Shown piece after piece: positions 42,206 to 50,773 of a stretch of 64,000 nucleotides of DNA. The stretch is from assembly GCF_021502655.1 (NCBI RefSeq), contig NZ_JAKFFT010000008.1, positions 186,001-250,000 of the forward strand. Reading direction: 5' to 3'. Position numbers and translations under genes: made by a program. The number at the start of each line of letters is the position of its first letter. The stretch's first letter is position 1. The notes under the pieces are model-generated. The model saw nothing but the letters and a program-made list of their open reading frames with translations, ran no database searches and was not told the DNA's origin. This DNA comes from Dyadobacter sp. CY347 (GTDB lineage: Bacteria > Bacteroidota > Bacteroidia > Cytophagales > Spirosomataceae).

Positions 42206-42360
42206 TAGCGCACTAGCCTGGGGTGCTAGGGATCGCAAGCCTACGCGGCGCGGCCGGCGAGGCGCGGTTCGAATCTTGTCATCCCGACATAAAGCCTGGT
42301 CTTAGGACCGGGCTTTTTCGGTTTTGTATGCATTGGCATGGGGTGCTAAGGGGAGCTCCC
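42206..42360 (+). repeat. Degenerate tandem copies of tRNA-Pro 3' half plus terminator
   Basis: After the intact tRNA its second half is repeated: 42206-42239 and 42268-42287 match the D-stem/anticodon to acceptor end (loop CTGGGGT instead of ATGGGGT), split by a 28-base G+C-rich insert (42240-42267, core CGGCGCGGCCGGCG). The 5' acceptor and the D-arm start are missing, so it cannot fold into a tRNA. A second terminator copy follows at 42291-42318. A third, more decayed remnant (GCATTGGCATGGGGTGCTAAGG, here shortened to its GGCATGGGGTGCTAA core) lies at about 42331-42352. No gene is in 42170-42548; the last 190 bases show nothing else I recognise. Confidence 0.75.
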
Positions 42361-42548
42361 AGGCCATTAAATCCGCCTGGTTAAACCCAGTTTTGCTTTG
42401 AGAACCGAGTGAATGTTATTTTAGCAAGCATATTTACCTCAGGATAACTGATGCCGGACGGTGGCTCAATGTAAAGGTGATTTGTGGATTGCGTGCTTTT
42501 TCTTGCGTAATGCATGGGTAAACGGTCCCGCGCATTTACGAACCATAT

Positions 42549-45500
42549 ATGCATTGCAATACTCGGACTTTGGTCAAAACAATGTTACTCATTGTCGCTT
42601 TTCTGGTGCAGCACACCGCCAGTGCGCAATGGGGTGCGCCGTATGCGCATACTTGGATCAGTTACCAAAAGCCTTATGTAAAGATTGGAATATCGAAAAA
42701 AGGCATTCATAAGATAGCATTTGCCTCGCTGCCCAAAGATTTCCCAACCGGTTCTCCTGATAAATTGCAGCTCTCGAGGCGCGGAAAGCAAGTGTCCGTT
42801 ATAAGCATTACCAATAAAGAAATTTTGGTTTACGCATTGCCGAATGATGGTGCAAGCGATTCGCTGTTGTATAGGCCTATGAATTCACGGATCAACCCCT
42901 ATTTCAGTATGTACTCGGATGAGGGCGCATATTTTTTGACGGTCGGGGATATGCCGGGGGACAGGGCAAAATCGGTAGACAAACCGGCGGATGAAAATAT
43001 TCCTGCATTGCCTTTTCATAGGGAAAAAATAACGAAGGTTTATCAGGATGATTATACTTTGAGCACGATGGAGTATGTGAGTGCTCCGCCGTTCCTGAAC
43101 AGTTTTTTTGTAAATGGCGCCAGCCGGACCAGCCGAATTCAAGATAAGGATGGGGCCGGGTCAATAATAGGGAATTTTGAACTGAAAAACCTGGCCAATA
43201 ACGCGCAAAAACCAACTGTTGAGCTGCTCATTCACGGAAGAAGCAACAAGGAGCATCAGGTTGAGATTTATGTAGGTAAAAATTCAAAATCGCTGCGTTT
43301 GGTAAAAGTCCTGGCTATTTCGCGCTTTAATCCGGCAACATGCTCTTTTGAACTAAAACCCGAAGATACGGATGCCGATCAAAAAGGAATGATTTCGCTA
43401 AAAACACCCAAAGCAGATCTATTAGACCGGTTTTCTCTCACTTATTTCTCCGTAGACTTCCCGCAACTGCTGCAAATCGATAAGCAGGCGAGCAAGGAAT
43501 TCAGGCTTATTCCTACATCAGATCCTTGGAGCAGGGTTAATGTTAAAGGGGCTTCGGCCGACTATATGTTCCTGGATATTTCTGACCCGGACAAACCCAT
43601 CATTATAAAAGGGAAAAATGAGCACTTCATGGTGCCGCGACAAGTTGGCAAAAACCAGCTCTTACTTGCTTCAAAGGAGGTTATTCCTGTTGAGCCAGCG
43701 AAAATAAAGCCTGTCCATTTCAAGCCATTATCCCCGAAAGAAGCGAATTATATCATCATTACAACCGACACTTTACTGGCAAGTGCAAGCCAGTATGCAG
43801 ATTACCGCGCATCCCAGGCGGGAGGTGGTTTCAAACCTTTGGTAATGACCACTCAGGAGGTGTATAATCAATTCAATTCCGGCGAGCCCAGCCCTGTCGC
43901 TATCAGAAAGTTCATGTCGTATATGCTTACTGAGGGCGGTAAGGAAAAGTATTTATTCCTGATTGGACAATCGATCACACACAATGAGAAAATGAAACGT
44001 GAACTTCCCGGTGAAGTGCCGACAATTGGCTATCCTGGTTCCGATGTGCTACTGGTAGAAGGGCTGGCGGGAGCGCCCAGGGAAGTTCCGGCAATGCCTG
44101 TCGGCCGGTTGTCAGCATTTATCCCACAGCACGTTACCGACTATCTCGAAAAAGTAAAGCAGTATGAAAGTAACAGCACGGATTTAGCCTGGCGAAAGAA
44201 TGTCCTGCATCTCAATGGCGGCAAAACCGTAGGTGAGATCACACAATTAAAAGGACTTCTGAGCATATTGGAACCTGATATTCAGAACGGCCAGCTGGGC
44301 GGCAAAGTGAAACATTATGTCAAACAAAAGGCAATGTCTGAGCCTGAGCCTGTGAACATTACGGCAGATGTGAATGCAGGCGCCGGGTTGATTACTTTTT
44401 TCGGTCACGGGTCGTCGTATATTACGGACTTAGATTTCGGCTACATTACCGATGCTCCCCGCAACTATAACAATCTGCATAAGTATCCGATGATGTATTT
44501 CAACGGGTGCGGGGTAGGAAATATATTCACCGGCAGGTCAAATCAAAACCCCAAAACACCTAAATCGAACGATCGGATTACCCTGTCGCTTGACTGGCTG
44601 CTGGCTCCGAACCGGGGCGCAATCGCGATTATAGCCAATTCCTTTCAGAGTTATGTGAGCCCGTCCGGGAAATATCTGCAAAGGTTATATCATTATATGT
44701 TCACAGATCCCGCCACTGTAAATCTGCCGATCGGGAAAATCCAAATGGCGGTTGCGAGCGACATTATTTCCAAGGATGAGGACGAGTACAGCATTGCCAA
44801 TATCCATCAGTCGGTGCTTCAAGGCGATCCTGCGTTGCGGCTTGTTACTGTCGACAAGCCTGATTATTCCGTCGATCCGGATGGGAGTATTTCGTTGCAT
44901 TCAGAATCAGCAGAACAGTCCCTGGAAGCGTCTGATTCTTTGAGAGTTAAAATCAATATTGCAAATAACGGCAGCTATATTCATGGACAAAATGTGCCCG
45001 TTAAAGTGACTTATTCTGGAAAAAAGGGCCATGTTACCAAAACGCAAACGATAAAATCCTTTCCTGCTCAAAACACATTGCAGGTTTCGTTTCTCAATTT
45101 AAAAGACATTCAAAAAATCGAGGTCGAGGTAAACCCTGATCATTCAATCAATGAGCTGAACACGGCGAATAACATTGCGGAACTGGACATTGACTGGGAT
45201 TTGGTTAAGACTAAAACCACATTCTCCTCGGAAAATACCAGGGACATTGTGCCGCCATTACTCACGGTCAAATTCAATGACAGGTTGTTAAAGCATAAGG
45301 AAACCATATCAGCTGATCCGATTGTGACATTGTTTCTGTCGGACGACAGGTCGCTTTTGCCGGATACTTCGTTGTTAGAAATGTTTATAAAGCGCTGTGA
45401 GGACGACAATTGTGATTTCCAGAAGGTCTCATATGCTGATAATGATATCTTAATCAATACCAACGATCCTAAATCCCTGCAACTAAGCTATGCGACCGAT

Positions 45501-45899
45501 CTGAAAGCAGGGGTTTACGAGATTCTGGTCAATGCCAAAGACCGCGCCGGGAACGCAATGGTGCAGCCCTACCGGATGATTTTTGAGATCAGTGATGATG
45601 GAAACCCGCCTACCGAACTTATTGTAAGCCCGAATCCCGCATCGTCTTACCTGCGGTTCGAGCTTAAAGCTGCAAAAAACGCTGATCTAAAAGCCATCCG
45701 GACTGTCATTTACAATCAGCGGGGCATTGTTGTTGAAGACAGAAATATCATAGTTTCACCAGAAGCACTCACCCATGAATGGTATTGGTTGCCTGCCAAT
45801 CCCGCGGCAGGACTTTACGTGTACAAGGTCTTTCTGATCAATGCCGGGAATGAGACCTTCGTGACACTGCCGGGTAAGGTTATTATGCAAGGAAAATAA
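42549..45899 (+). CDS. porU2: Peptidase C25 (gingipain-like) domain protein, PorU2-like, type IX secretion
   Basis: A 1116-residue secreted protein: signal peptide (VAFLVQHTASAQ), N-terminal beta domains, the C25 cysteine protease domain with the catalytic pair His620 (FFGHGSSY) and Cys654 (YFNGCGVGN), Ig-like repeats, and a C-terminal sorting domain with SPNPASSYLRFEL and an end in GKVIMQGK. C25 enzymes of the PorU type cut the C-terminal signal from type IX secretion cargo and attach cargo to the surface lipopolysaccharide. PorU2 is the name given to such paralogues. The symbol is my assignment by type and not confirmed. Other type IX genes are not near. Confidence 0.8.
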   Translation: MHCNTRTLVKTMLLIVAFLVQHTASAQWGAPYAHTWISYQKPYVKIGISKKGIHKIAFASLPKDFPTGSPDKLQLSRRGKQVSVISITNKEILVYALPNDGASDSLLYRPMNSRINPYFSMYSDEGAYFLTVGDMPGDRAKSVDKPADENIPALPFHREKITKVYQDDYTLSTMEYVSAPPFLNSFFVNGASRTSRIQDKDGAGSIIGNFELKNLANNAQKPTVELLIHGRSNKEHQVEIYVGKNSKSLRLVKVLAISRFNPATCSFELKPEDTDADQKGMISLKTPKADLLDRFSLTYFSVDFPQLLQIDKQASKEFRLIPTSDPWSRVNVKGASADYMFLDISDPDKPIIIKGKNEHFMVPRQVGKNQLLLASKEVIPVEPAKIKPVHFKPLSPKEANYIIITTDTLLASASQYADYRASQAGGGFKPLVMTTQEVYNQFNSGEPSPVAIRKFMSYMLTEGGKEKYLFLIGQSITHNEKMKRELPGEVPTIGYPGSDVLLVEGLAGAPREVPAMPVGRLSAFIPQHVTDYLEKVKQYESNSTDLAWRKNVLHLNGGKTVGEITQLKGLLSILEPDIQNGQLGGKVKHYVKQKAMSEPEPVNITADVNAGAGLITFFGHGSSYITDLDFGYITDAPRNYNNLHKYPMMYFNGCGVGNIFTGRSNQNPKTPKSNDRITLSLDWLLAPNRGAIAIIANSFQSYVSPSGKYLQRLYHYMFTDPATVNLPIGKIQMAVASDIISKDEDEYSIANIHQSVLQGDPALRLVTVDKPDYSVDPDGSISLHSESAEQSLEASDSLRVKINIANNGSYIHGQNVPVKVTYSGKKGHVTKTQTIKSFPAQNTLQVSFLNLKDIQKIEVEVNPDHSINELNTANNIAELDIDWDLVKTKTTFSSENTRDIVPPLLTVKFNDRLLKHKETISADPIVTLFLSDDRSLLPDTSLLEMFIKRCEDDNCDFQKVSYADNDILINTNDPKSLQLSYATDLKAGVYEILVNAKDRAGNAMVQPYRMIFEISDDGNPPTELIVSPNPASSYLRFELKAAKNADLKAIRTVIYNQRGIVVEDRNIIVSPEALTHEWYWLPANPAAGLYVYKVFLINAGNETFVTLPGKVIMQGK

Positions 45900-45950
45900 A
45901 AAAGCCGGAAACGAGGCTTCAGGCAGTTCTAAATGACACCTCATTTCCGG
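45895..45950 (-). terminator. Terminator after the small secreted protein gene (minus)
   Basis: Arms 45903-45915 and 45938-45950 pair at 12 of 13 positions; reading the minus strand, the hairpin is followed by CTTTTTTATT. It also sits just behind the protease stop and may serve both convergent genes. Confidence 0.7.
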
Positions 45951-45978
45951 CAGACTAACTTTGGTTTCAGATCAAATT

Positions 45979-46362
45979 CTATTCCTTAACTCTGACGGCC
46001 GTAGCATCGAACATTCCGTTCATCACGGAGCCTTTCAAATGGTCATCATCCACTTTTGACAAGTCCAAAGACACTTCCGTTCCTTGCGCTTCAAAGAAAA
46101 TGGTCATTTTATTTCCTTCCTCGATAATGTTGGAAATCGGCAAAGCATTTGGGTTTTTTCCAGTCGGATCTTTCAATTCGCCGGTTAGCTTGCCATCTTT
46201 CCTGGTCAGCTCAGTCACCAATTTTGAATCTCCATCGGGAGTGCCTACAACTAGCACCTCCCATTTACCCAGGAAAAGGTCGTTGGTTGTCGCAGTTTGG
46301 GAAAATCCGTTGATTGCAAGTCCTAAAATTAAAAATACGAAGGCGAGACAGGTTCTTTTCAT
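45979..46362 (-). CDS. Small secreted protein, lipocalin-like, unknown
   Basis: A 127-residue protein with a signal peptide (FVFLILGLAINGFSQ). The mature part (LFLGKWEVLVVGTPDGDSKLVTELTRKDGKLTGEL ... DHLKGSVMNGMFDATAVRVKE) is an alternating beta pattern like small secreted lipocalin or calycin domains common in Bacteroidota. No catalytic residues are recognisable. It is convergent with the protease and lies 43 bases downstream of the ThuA fusion gene on the same strand, so it may be co-transcribed. Confidence 0.65.
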   Translation of the reverse strand: MKRTCLAFVFLILGLAINGFSQTATTNDLFLGKWEVLVVGTPDGDSKLVTELTRKDGKLTGELKDPTGKNPNALPISNIIEEGNKMTIFFEAQGTEVSLDLSKVDDDHLKGSVMNGMFDATAVRVKE

Positions 46363-46405
46363 TGCTTTGATTAATTGAGATTGAGAGAATGACTATTTAT
46401 TTTCC

Positions 46406-49400
46406 TTAATTACTGATTTCTGCAAGCTTGAACTCTGCTCCGAGAACAACCATCAGCGAATGTCCATCTGCTTTGGGATTCGTAAAGACCAGATATACAT
46501 CGTGCAATTTGCCATCCGGTTTTCCGGAAAGTTTGATCGGGATGCTGAGGATATTTGGTTTAAAATCCATCTTTTCAGTCGGTTCAAGGAATTCGGATGT
46601 TCCTACTACCGGGCCGGTTGGGCTATCCAGGCGCACCTCGACTTTTCCACCGGCAGCATTGACCTGAGGTTTCGGTGCCAGGGCTTGCAACTGCACTTCC
46701 GAAACTCCGCTCAGATCCGTTTGTTTAAGCACGACATAGGAACCTGATTTTGAAGCAATAGCCAGGTTCATGCCACCATTTGAGATCTTCATCATGTCCT
46801 CATACACATCAAAATTGTGCATATCTACTTTTGCGTTCTTCAACACAAGCGTTTTTTCCGATTTCAACGATGGTAACCCGCTTGCCCCGCTATCCTCATA
46901 AGCAGCCCTCACAATGAAAACACCCTTGCCTTTGTCGCCAGCCGGCACTTTGGCCACATAGCTGCCTTTCGCCGGCATCGATTGTTCCTTTGGTTTTTCA
47001 TTGGTAACATTCAGGATGTACTTTACCATTTCCGATGCATCCGCCGCAGAAAGTTGCGGATGCGCTGCCATGGCCGTTTCGCCCCAAACGCCTCCCCCGC
47101 CAGCAATGACTTTTTTGGTCAGTATCTCAACAGCCGATTTATCATCCTTATATTTTGCAGAAACCTCACGATAAGCAGGACCAATTGACTTTTTATCCAC
47201 ACTATGACAAGCCTTGCAGTCACTCGCCTCTATCAGTTTTTTACCCGGAGCAAATGCAGCGCTTGCATCTGCCGAGCGGTGTCCCTGCGCAATGGCTATT
47301 TTATCAAAACCTTCCGCCAGATAATCAATGTTCACTGCAACACGTTCTGCATCAATGCCTTTTTCCAATGTTCCGTCTTCCTTGTCGGAAACTTTTACAT
47401 CGTAATTGAAAGGTTTATTAGCAGCATAAAAGGATTTGTTGCCCATCGGCATGTCGAGGCTTAACACCGGCGGCTCATTTCCGACCGTGATATCCATGGA
47501 CTGCGTGTTCACGCCCCCTTTGCCATCATTAACGGTTAAAGTTGCTTTGTAAACACCTAGTTTAGTAAGGGTCAAATTTGCATCCGGTGTATTGATCTGT
47601 TTCGAAAAACCATTTTTTGAGGTGATTTTCCATGAATAATTTAACACATCATTGTCCGCGTCAACCGTTCCTTTTGCATCCAGTTTGAGCGCAAGCGGCG
47701 CAGCACCACCCATTTTATTGGCAGCCATTTGAATCTGCGGTTTGCGATTGCCGCCATTGTATTCAATGCGGATCAAACGAGCATCATCATTCGCTGAAAA
47801 CCAGCCTGTTCCGTATTCCAGCATATATAGATCGCCGTTTTCTGCAAACTCCATGTCCATAGGATTTGAGAATTTATAACTCGGCATAAACCGCTCCATG
47901 GCAGCAAAATTGCCTTCTTTATCCATCGTTACAGACATTATCCAGCCGCGCATCCAGTCATAAGTAAGCAGTTTGCCATTATAGTATGCCGGAAAAGCAT
48001 TTGGAGCATTTTTAAACCCATCAGCATAAAAAACAGGTCCTGCCATTGCATTTCTCCCGCCGCTGCCGGTTAACGGAAACTCTTTTGAAGCGCCATATGG
48101 ATACCAAATAAATGCCTTTTGAGCTGGTGGAAGGACTTTTAAGCCAGTATTGCTTGGCGAATTATTGGTCGGTGCAGCAACGTCCCATTTTTCCAAAGAC
48201 TTGCTTGCTGCGAAATCAAACTTATTATAGGCTTTGTTATCGCCCACAAAATGCGGCCAGCCAAAATTCCCGGCCTTCCGCGCCTGCCCTACTTCATCAT
48301 GCCCGGCAGGACCTCTGCTTGAATCCGGCTTGGCGGCATCCGGCCCAACCTCTCCCCAATATACGTAACCTGTTTTCTGATCTACTGAGATCCTGAACGG
48401 GTTTCTGTGACCCATTGTGAAAATTTCCGGGCGTGTCTGCGGCGTTCCTTTTGCAAACAGATTACCTTCCGGAATGGAGTATGTGCCATCCGGCTGCGGT
48501 TTAATACGGATGATCTTACCTCGAAGGTCATTGGTGTTTGCAGACGATTTTTGCGCATCCCAGGCCGATCTGCCTTCACGTTCATCGCTTGGGCTGTAAC
48601 CATTCGAGCCGTGCGGGTTGGTGTTATCGCCTGTGGATAAATACAGGTTACCCGCTTTGTCCCAGGCAATTGAGCCCCCCGTATGGCAACATTCTTCACG
48701 TTGCGTTTCCACTTCCAGCAACACTTTTTTCGATTCAAGATCGAGTTGGTCGCCTTTCATTTCAAATCTTGCGAGCACATTCTTGGGTGCTTCCGGTATG
48801 GAGTAGTATAGATAGATCCAGTGATTCTGAGCGAAGTTTGGATCCTTATTTAAACCTAAAAGTCCATCTTCGCCCGTCGATTCCTTGCCTTCCTTATTTT
48901 TGTACTTTGTACTGACCGGAATGTTGGCAATATTTTTCAATTCTTTCGTTTTGACATTATAGAGCCGCACTTCGCCCTTACGTTGAATGAACAGGATCCG
49001 GTCCTTATCCAGCACGCTCAGCTCCATAGGCTCGTCCAGTTTTTCTTCCAGGATCACCTTCGTAAAGCGGTTTTCTTCTGGTCGTGATTTAGAAAAATCT
49101 ACTGCCTTTGGGGCGTCGCCACCAGCTGTATACTTGATCCCGGCATACAGATGGTTCAGAAAAAGCGGGTCCGAGAATGTTTCGTCCGTATGTCCCATCG
49201 CCGTATAAAATGAGCGGCCGCCATCAAACTCCTGATACCAGCCCATGGGGTGAAAATCAGGGTTTTTACCGCCTATATAGCTCTTTTCATCGATTTTCAG
49301 GACGACATTGATTTTTGGTGAAATGTCTTTGAAACTGTAAAATTCATCGGTTCTCTCAAACTCGTCGGGCATGCCCTGCGTTGCCCAATGGTTCTTTTCC

Positions 49401-49858
49401 GTTACGATAAATTTGCCTTTTTGAACATTACTGGGCGTCATAGGGTGATCCAGGAAATAAGCCCCCGCCAGTTGCCCATACCATGGCCAGTCATATTCCG
49501 TGTCCGTGGCTGCGTGTATGCCTGTGTATCCTCCACCACCCTGGATGAACCGCTCAAAAGCCGTTTGCTGTTCATTGGTGAGCACATCGCCTGTTGTGTT
49601 CAGGAAAACGACAGTATTGTATTTTTTCAGGTTTGGTTCATTAAACTGGCCGGCATCTTCCGTAAAGCTGACACCGAAACCCTTCTCTTTGGTCATTTTG
49701 GTCAATGCTGTTTTTCCCGCAGCAATGGACTCATGCCTGAACGAAGCCGTCTTACTGAAAACCAGCACATTTATCTTAGCGGTTTGAGCGTGAGCAGATT
49801 GAAATGTTAAGCAAAAACTCAAAGCGAGCATGCTTAGTAGTAGAGACTTTACTTTCAT
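46406..49858 (-). CDS. Multidomain secreted ThuA / PQQ-type sugar dehydrogenase / PKD / cytochrome c protein
   Basis: A 1150-residue secreted fusion. Signal peptide ends AHAQ. Domain order: ThuA-like (INVLVFSKTASFRHESI, YTGIHAATDTEYDWPWYG, FLDHPM; about 25-240), beta-propeller glucose/sorbosone dehydrogenase (GEDGLLGLNKDPNFAQNHWIYLYYS, GHRNPFRISVD, YVYWGEVGPDA; 260-690), PKD (TLTKLGVYKATLTVNDGKGG; about 700-790), a c-type cytochrome heme site CKACH (about 870), and a carbohydrate-binding-like C-terminus (about 990-1145). It probably oxidises a sugar or alcohol outside the cell and passes electrons to its heme. The divergent Nudix regulator gene and shared palindrome suggest sugar-linked control. 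Confidence 0.88.
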   Translation of the reverse strand: MKVKSLLLSMLALSFCLTFQSAHAQTAKINVLVFSKTASFRHESIAAGKTALTKMTKEKGFGVSFTEDAGQFNEPNLKKYNTVVFLNTTGDVLTNEQQTAFERFIQGGGGYTGIHAATDTEYDWPWYGQLAGAYFLDHPMTPSNVQKGKFIVTEKNHWATQGMPDEFERTDEFYSFKDISPKINVVLKIDEKSYIGGKNPDFHPMGWYQEFDGGRSFYTAMGHTDETFSDPLFLNHLYAGIKYTAGGDAPKAVDFSKSRPEENRFTKVILEEKLDEPMELSVLDKDRILFIQRKGEVRLYNVKTKELKNIANIPVSTKYKNKEGKESTGEDGLLGLNKDPNFAQNHWIYLYYSIPEAPKNVLARFEMKGDQLDLESKKVLLEVETQREECCHTGGSIAWDKAGNLYLSTGDNTNPHGSNGYSPSDEREGRSAWDAQKSSANTNDLRGKIIRIKPQPDGTYSIPEGNLFAKGTPQTRPEIFTMGHRNPFRISVDQKTGYVYWGEVGPDAAKPDSSRGPAGHDEVGQARKAGNFGWPHFVGDNKAYNKFDFAASKSLEKWDVAAPTNNSPSNTGLKVLPPAQKAFIWYPYGASKEFPLTGSGGRNAMAGPVFYADGFKNAPNAFPAYYNGKLLTYDWMRGWIMSVTMDKEGNFAAMERFMPSYKFSNPMDMEFAENGDLYMLEYGTGWFSANDDARLIRIEYNGGNRKPQIQMAANKMGGAAPLALKLDAKGTVDADNDVLNYSWKITSKNGFSKQINTPDANLTLTKLGVYKATLTVNDGKGGVNTQSMDITVGNEPPVLSLDMPMGNKSFYAANKPFNYDVKVSDKEDGTLEKGIDAERVAVNIDYLAEGFDKIAIAQGHRSADASAAFAPGKKLIEASDCKACHSVDKKSIGPAYREVSAKYKDDKSAVEILTKKVIAGGGGVWGETAMAAHPQLSAADASEMVKYILNVTNEKPKEQSMPAKGSYVAKVPAGDKGKGVFIVRAAYEDSGASGLPSLKSEKTLVLKNAKVDMHNFDVYEDMMKISNGGMNLAIASKSGSYVVLKQTDLSGVSEVQLQALAPKPQVNAAGGKVEVRLDSPTGPVVGTSEFLEPTEKMDFKPNILSIPIKLSGKPDGKLHDVYLVFTNPKADGHSLMVVLGAEFKLAEISN

Positions 49859-49887
49859 CCGTTATCTTAGGTTTGATTAAGTGGAAG

Positions 49888-49895
49888 CAAAGCTA
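49888..49895 (-). promoter_or_regulatory. -7 box of the ThuA fusion gene promoter
   Basis: On the minus strand TAGCTTTG matches TAnnTTTG; the operator palindrome lies upstream of it, in the -33 area. The predicted start is about 25 bases before the ATG. Confidence 0.6.
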
Positions 49896-49906
49896 TAATT
49901 AATTTT

Positions 49907-49933
49907 TTTATTGTCTTAAATTTAGACAATAAA
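49907..49933. promoter_or_regulatory. Palindromic operator between divergent ThuA fusion and Nudix regulator genes
   Basis: TTATTGTCT and AGACAATAA (49908-49916 and 49924-49932), extended by one base pair at the outside, enclose a TAAATTT centre; 27 bases in all. It sits nearly midway between the two -7 boxes and overlaps both -33 regions, an arrangement expected for a repressor that controls both genes. Confidence 0.75.
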
Positions 49934-49946
49934 TATTTTTCTATTT

Positions 49947-49954
49947 TACATTTG
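49947..49954 (+). promoter_or_regulatory. -7 box of the Nudix regulator promoter
   Basis: TACATTTG matches TAnnTTTG; the predicted start is near 49961, which favours the ATG at 49981 over the one at 49957. Confidence 0.6.
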
Positions 49955-49980
49955 TATTGTACTACATCCCTAAACCCGAC

Positions 49981-50718
49981 ATGCTCCGTAATCCAAGTGA
50001 ACAAAATTATATTGAACAGCTGTCTATCGACTGTGTGATATTCGGTTATCACAATAAGCAACTGAAAGTTTTAGTGCCTAAGCTCAATTTCAATGGTGAT
50101 TTCTGGGCTTTGCCTGGCGGTTTTATCTCTCAAGACGAGGACATTGACATTGCAGCAAATCGCATTCTTCAGCAGCGGACCGGCATTAAGGAAATTTACC
50201 TCGATCAGTTTCACATTTTTGGTAAAGCTGCGAGGAACAGCTTGAAATTCATGAACAAGCTTATTGAACTCAATCCGCAGCTCCTGAGCGAAAACGGGCA
50301 GCATGGGAAGGAGTTCAATTGGTTTACAAAAAGATTCGTTTCAATCGGCTACTACGCGCTTGTGGACCTGAATCAGGTCGTCCCCGAAAAAACGGATCTT
50401 GACTCGTCGATTGATTGGTATAACATTAAAGAACTGCCCGAAATGATCATCGACCATAATGAAATTGTCACTAAAGCGCTCGAAACGCTCCGCTTCCATC
50501 TGGACGAAAAGCTGATCGCATTCAACCTGCTCCCCGAAACCTTCACCATGAAAGATGTCCAGGAACTTTACGAAACCATTTACGATAAACCTTTCGCAAG
50601 AAACAATTTTCAAAAGAAAATCCTGGATCTGAATGTATTAGAGCGCCTGGAAAAAAAATTCACCGGAGCAGCCAACAAGGCTCCGTATTTGTATCGCAGG
50701 AAAAGCTTAGGGGCATAA
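49981..50718 (+). CDS. NrtR/AraR-type transcriptional regulator with degenerate Nudix domain
   Basis: A 245-residue protein. The Nudix box is recognisable (FWALPGGFISQDEDIDIAANRILQQRTGIKEIYLDQF), but the catalytic REUxEE acids are replaced (RILQQR), so it probably binds without hydrolysing. The C-terminal part (TFTMKDVQELYETIYDKPFARNNFQKKILDLNVLERL) is the winged-helix domain of the NrtR family. In Bacteroidota, members of this group regulate sugar operons such as arabinose. It is divergent from the ThuA fusion gene with a shared operator, so that gene is the likely target. A perfect hairpin terminator follows. Confidence 0.85.
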   Translation: MLRNPSEQNYIEQLSIDCVIFGYHNKQLKVLVPKLNFNGDFWALPGGFISQDEDIDIAANRILQQRTGIKEIYLDQFHIFGKAARNSLKFMNKLIELNPQLLSENGQHGKEFNWFTKRFVSIGYYALVDLNQVVPEKTDLDSSIDWYNIKELPEMIIDHNEIVTKALETLRFHLDEKLIAFNLLPETFTMKDVQELYETIYDKPFARNNFQKKILDLNVLERLEKKFTGAANKAPYLYRRKSLGA

Positions 50719-50750
50719 AAATAGCCGTGATGATTAGTCACGGCTATTTT
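50718..50750. terminator. Bidirectional terminator between Nudix regulator and Gfo/Idh/MocA gene
   Basis: Perfect 13-bp arms AAAATAGCCGTGA (50718-50730) and TCACGGCTATTTT (50738-50750), 7-base loop, T-run on both strands. It serves the two convergent genes. Confidence 0.85.
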
Positions 50751-50773
50751 GGCTTAATGTTTGATTTAAATCC

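Noticed and set aside
42206-42287. A second functional tRNA-Pro
   Set aside because: It lacks the 5' acceptor half and the D-arm start and has a 28-base insert in the T-arm region, so it cannot fold as a tRNA.
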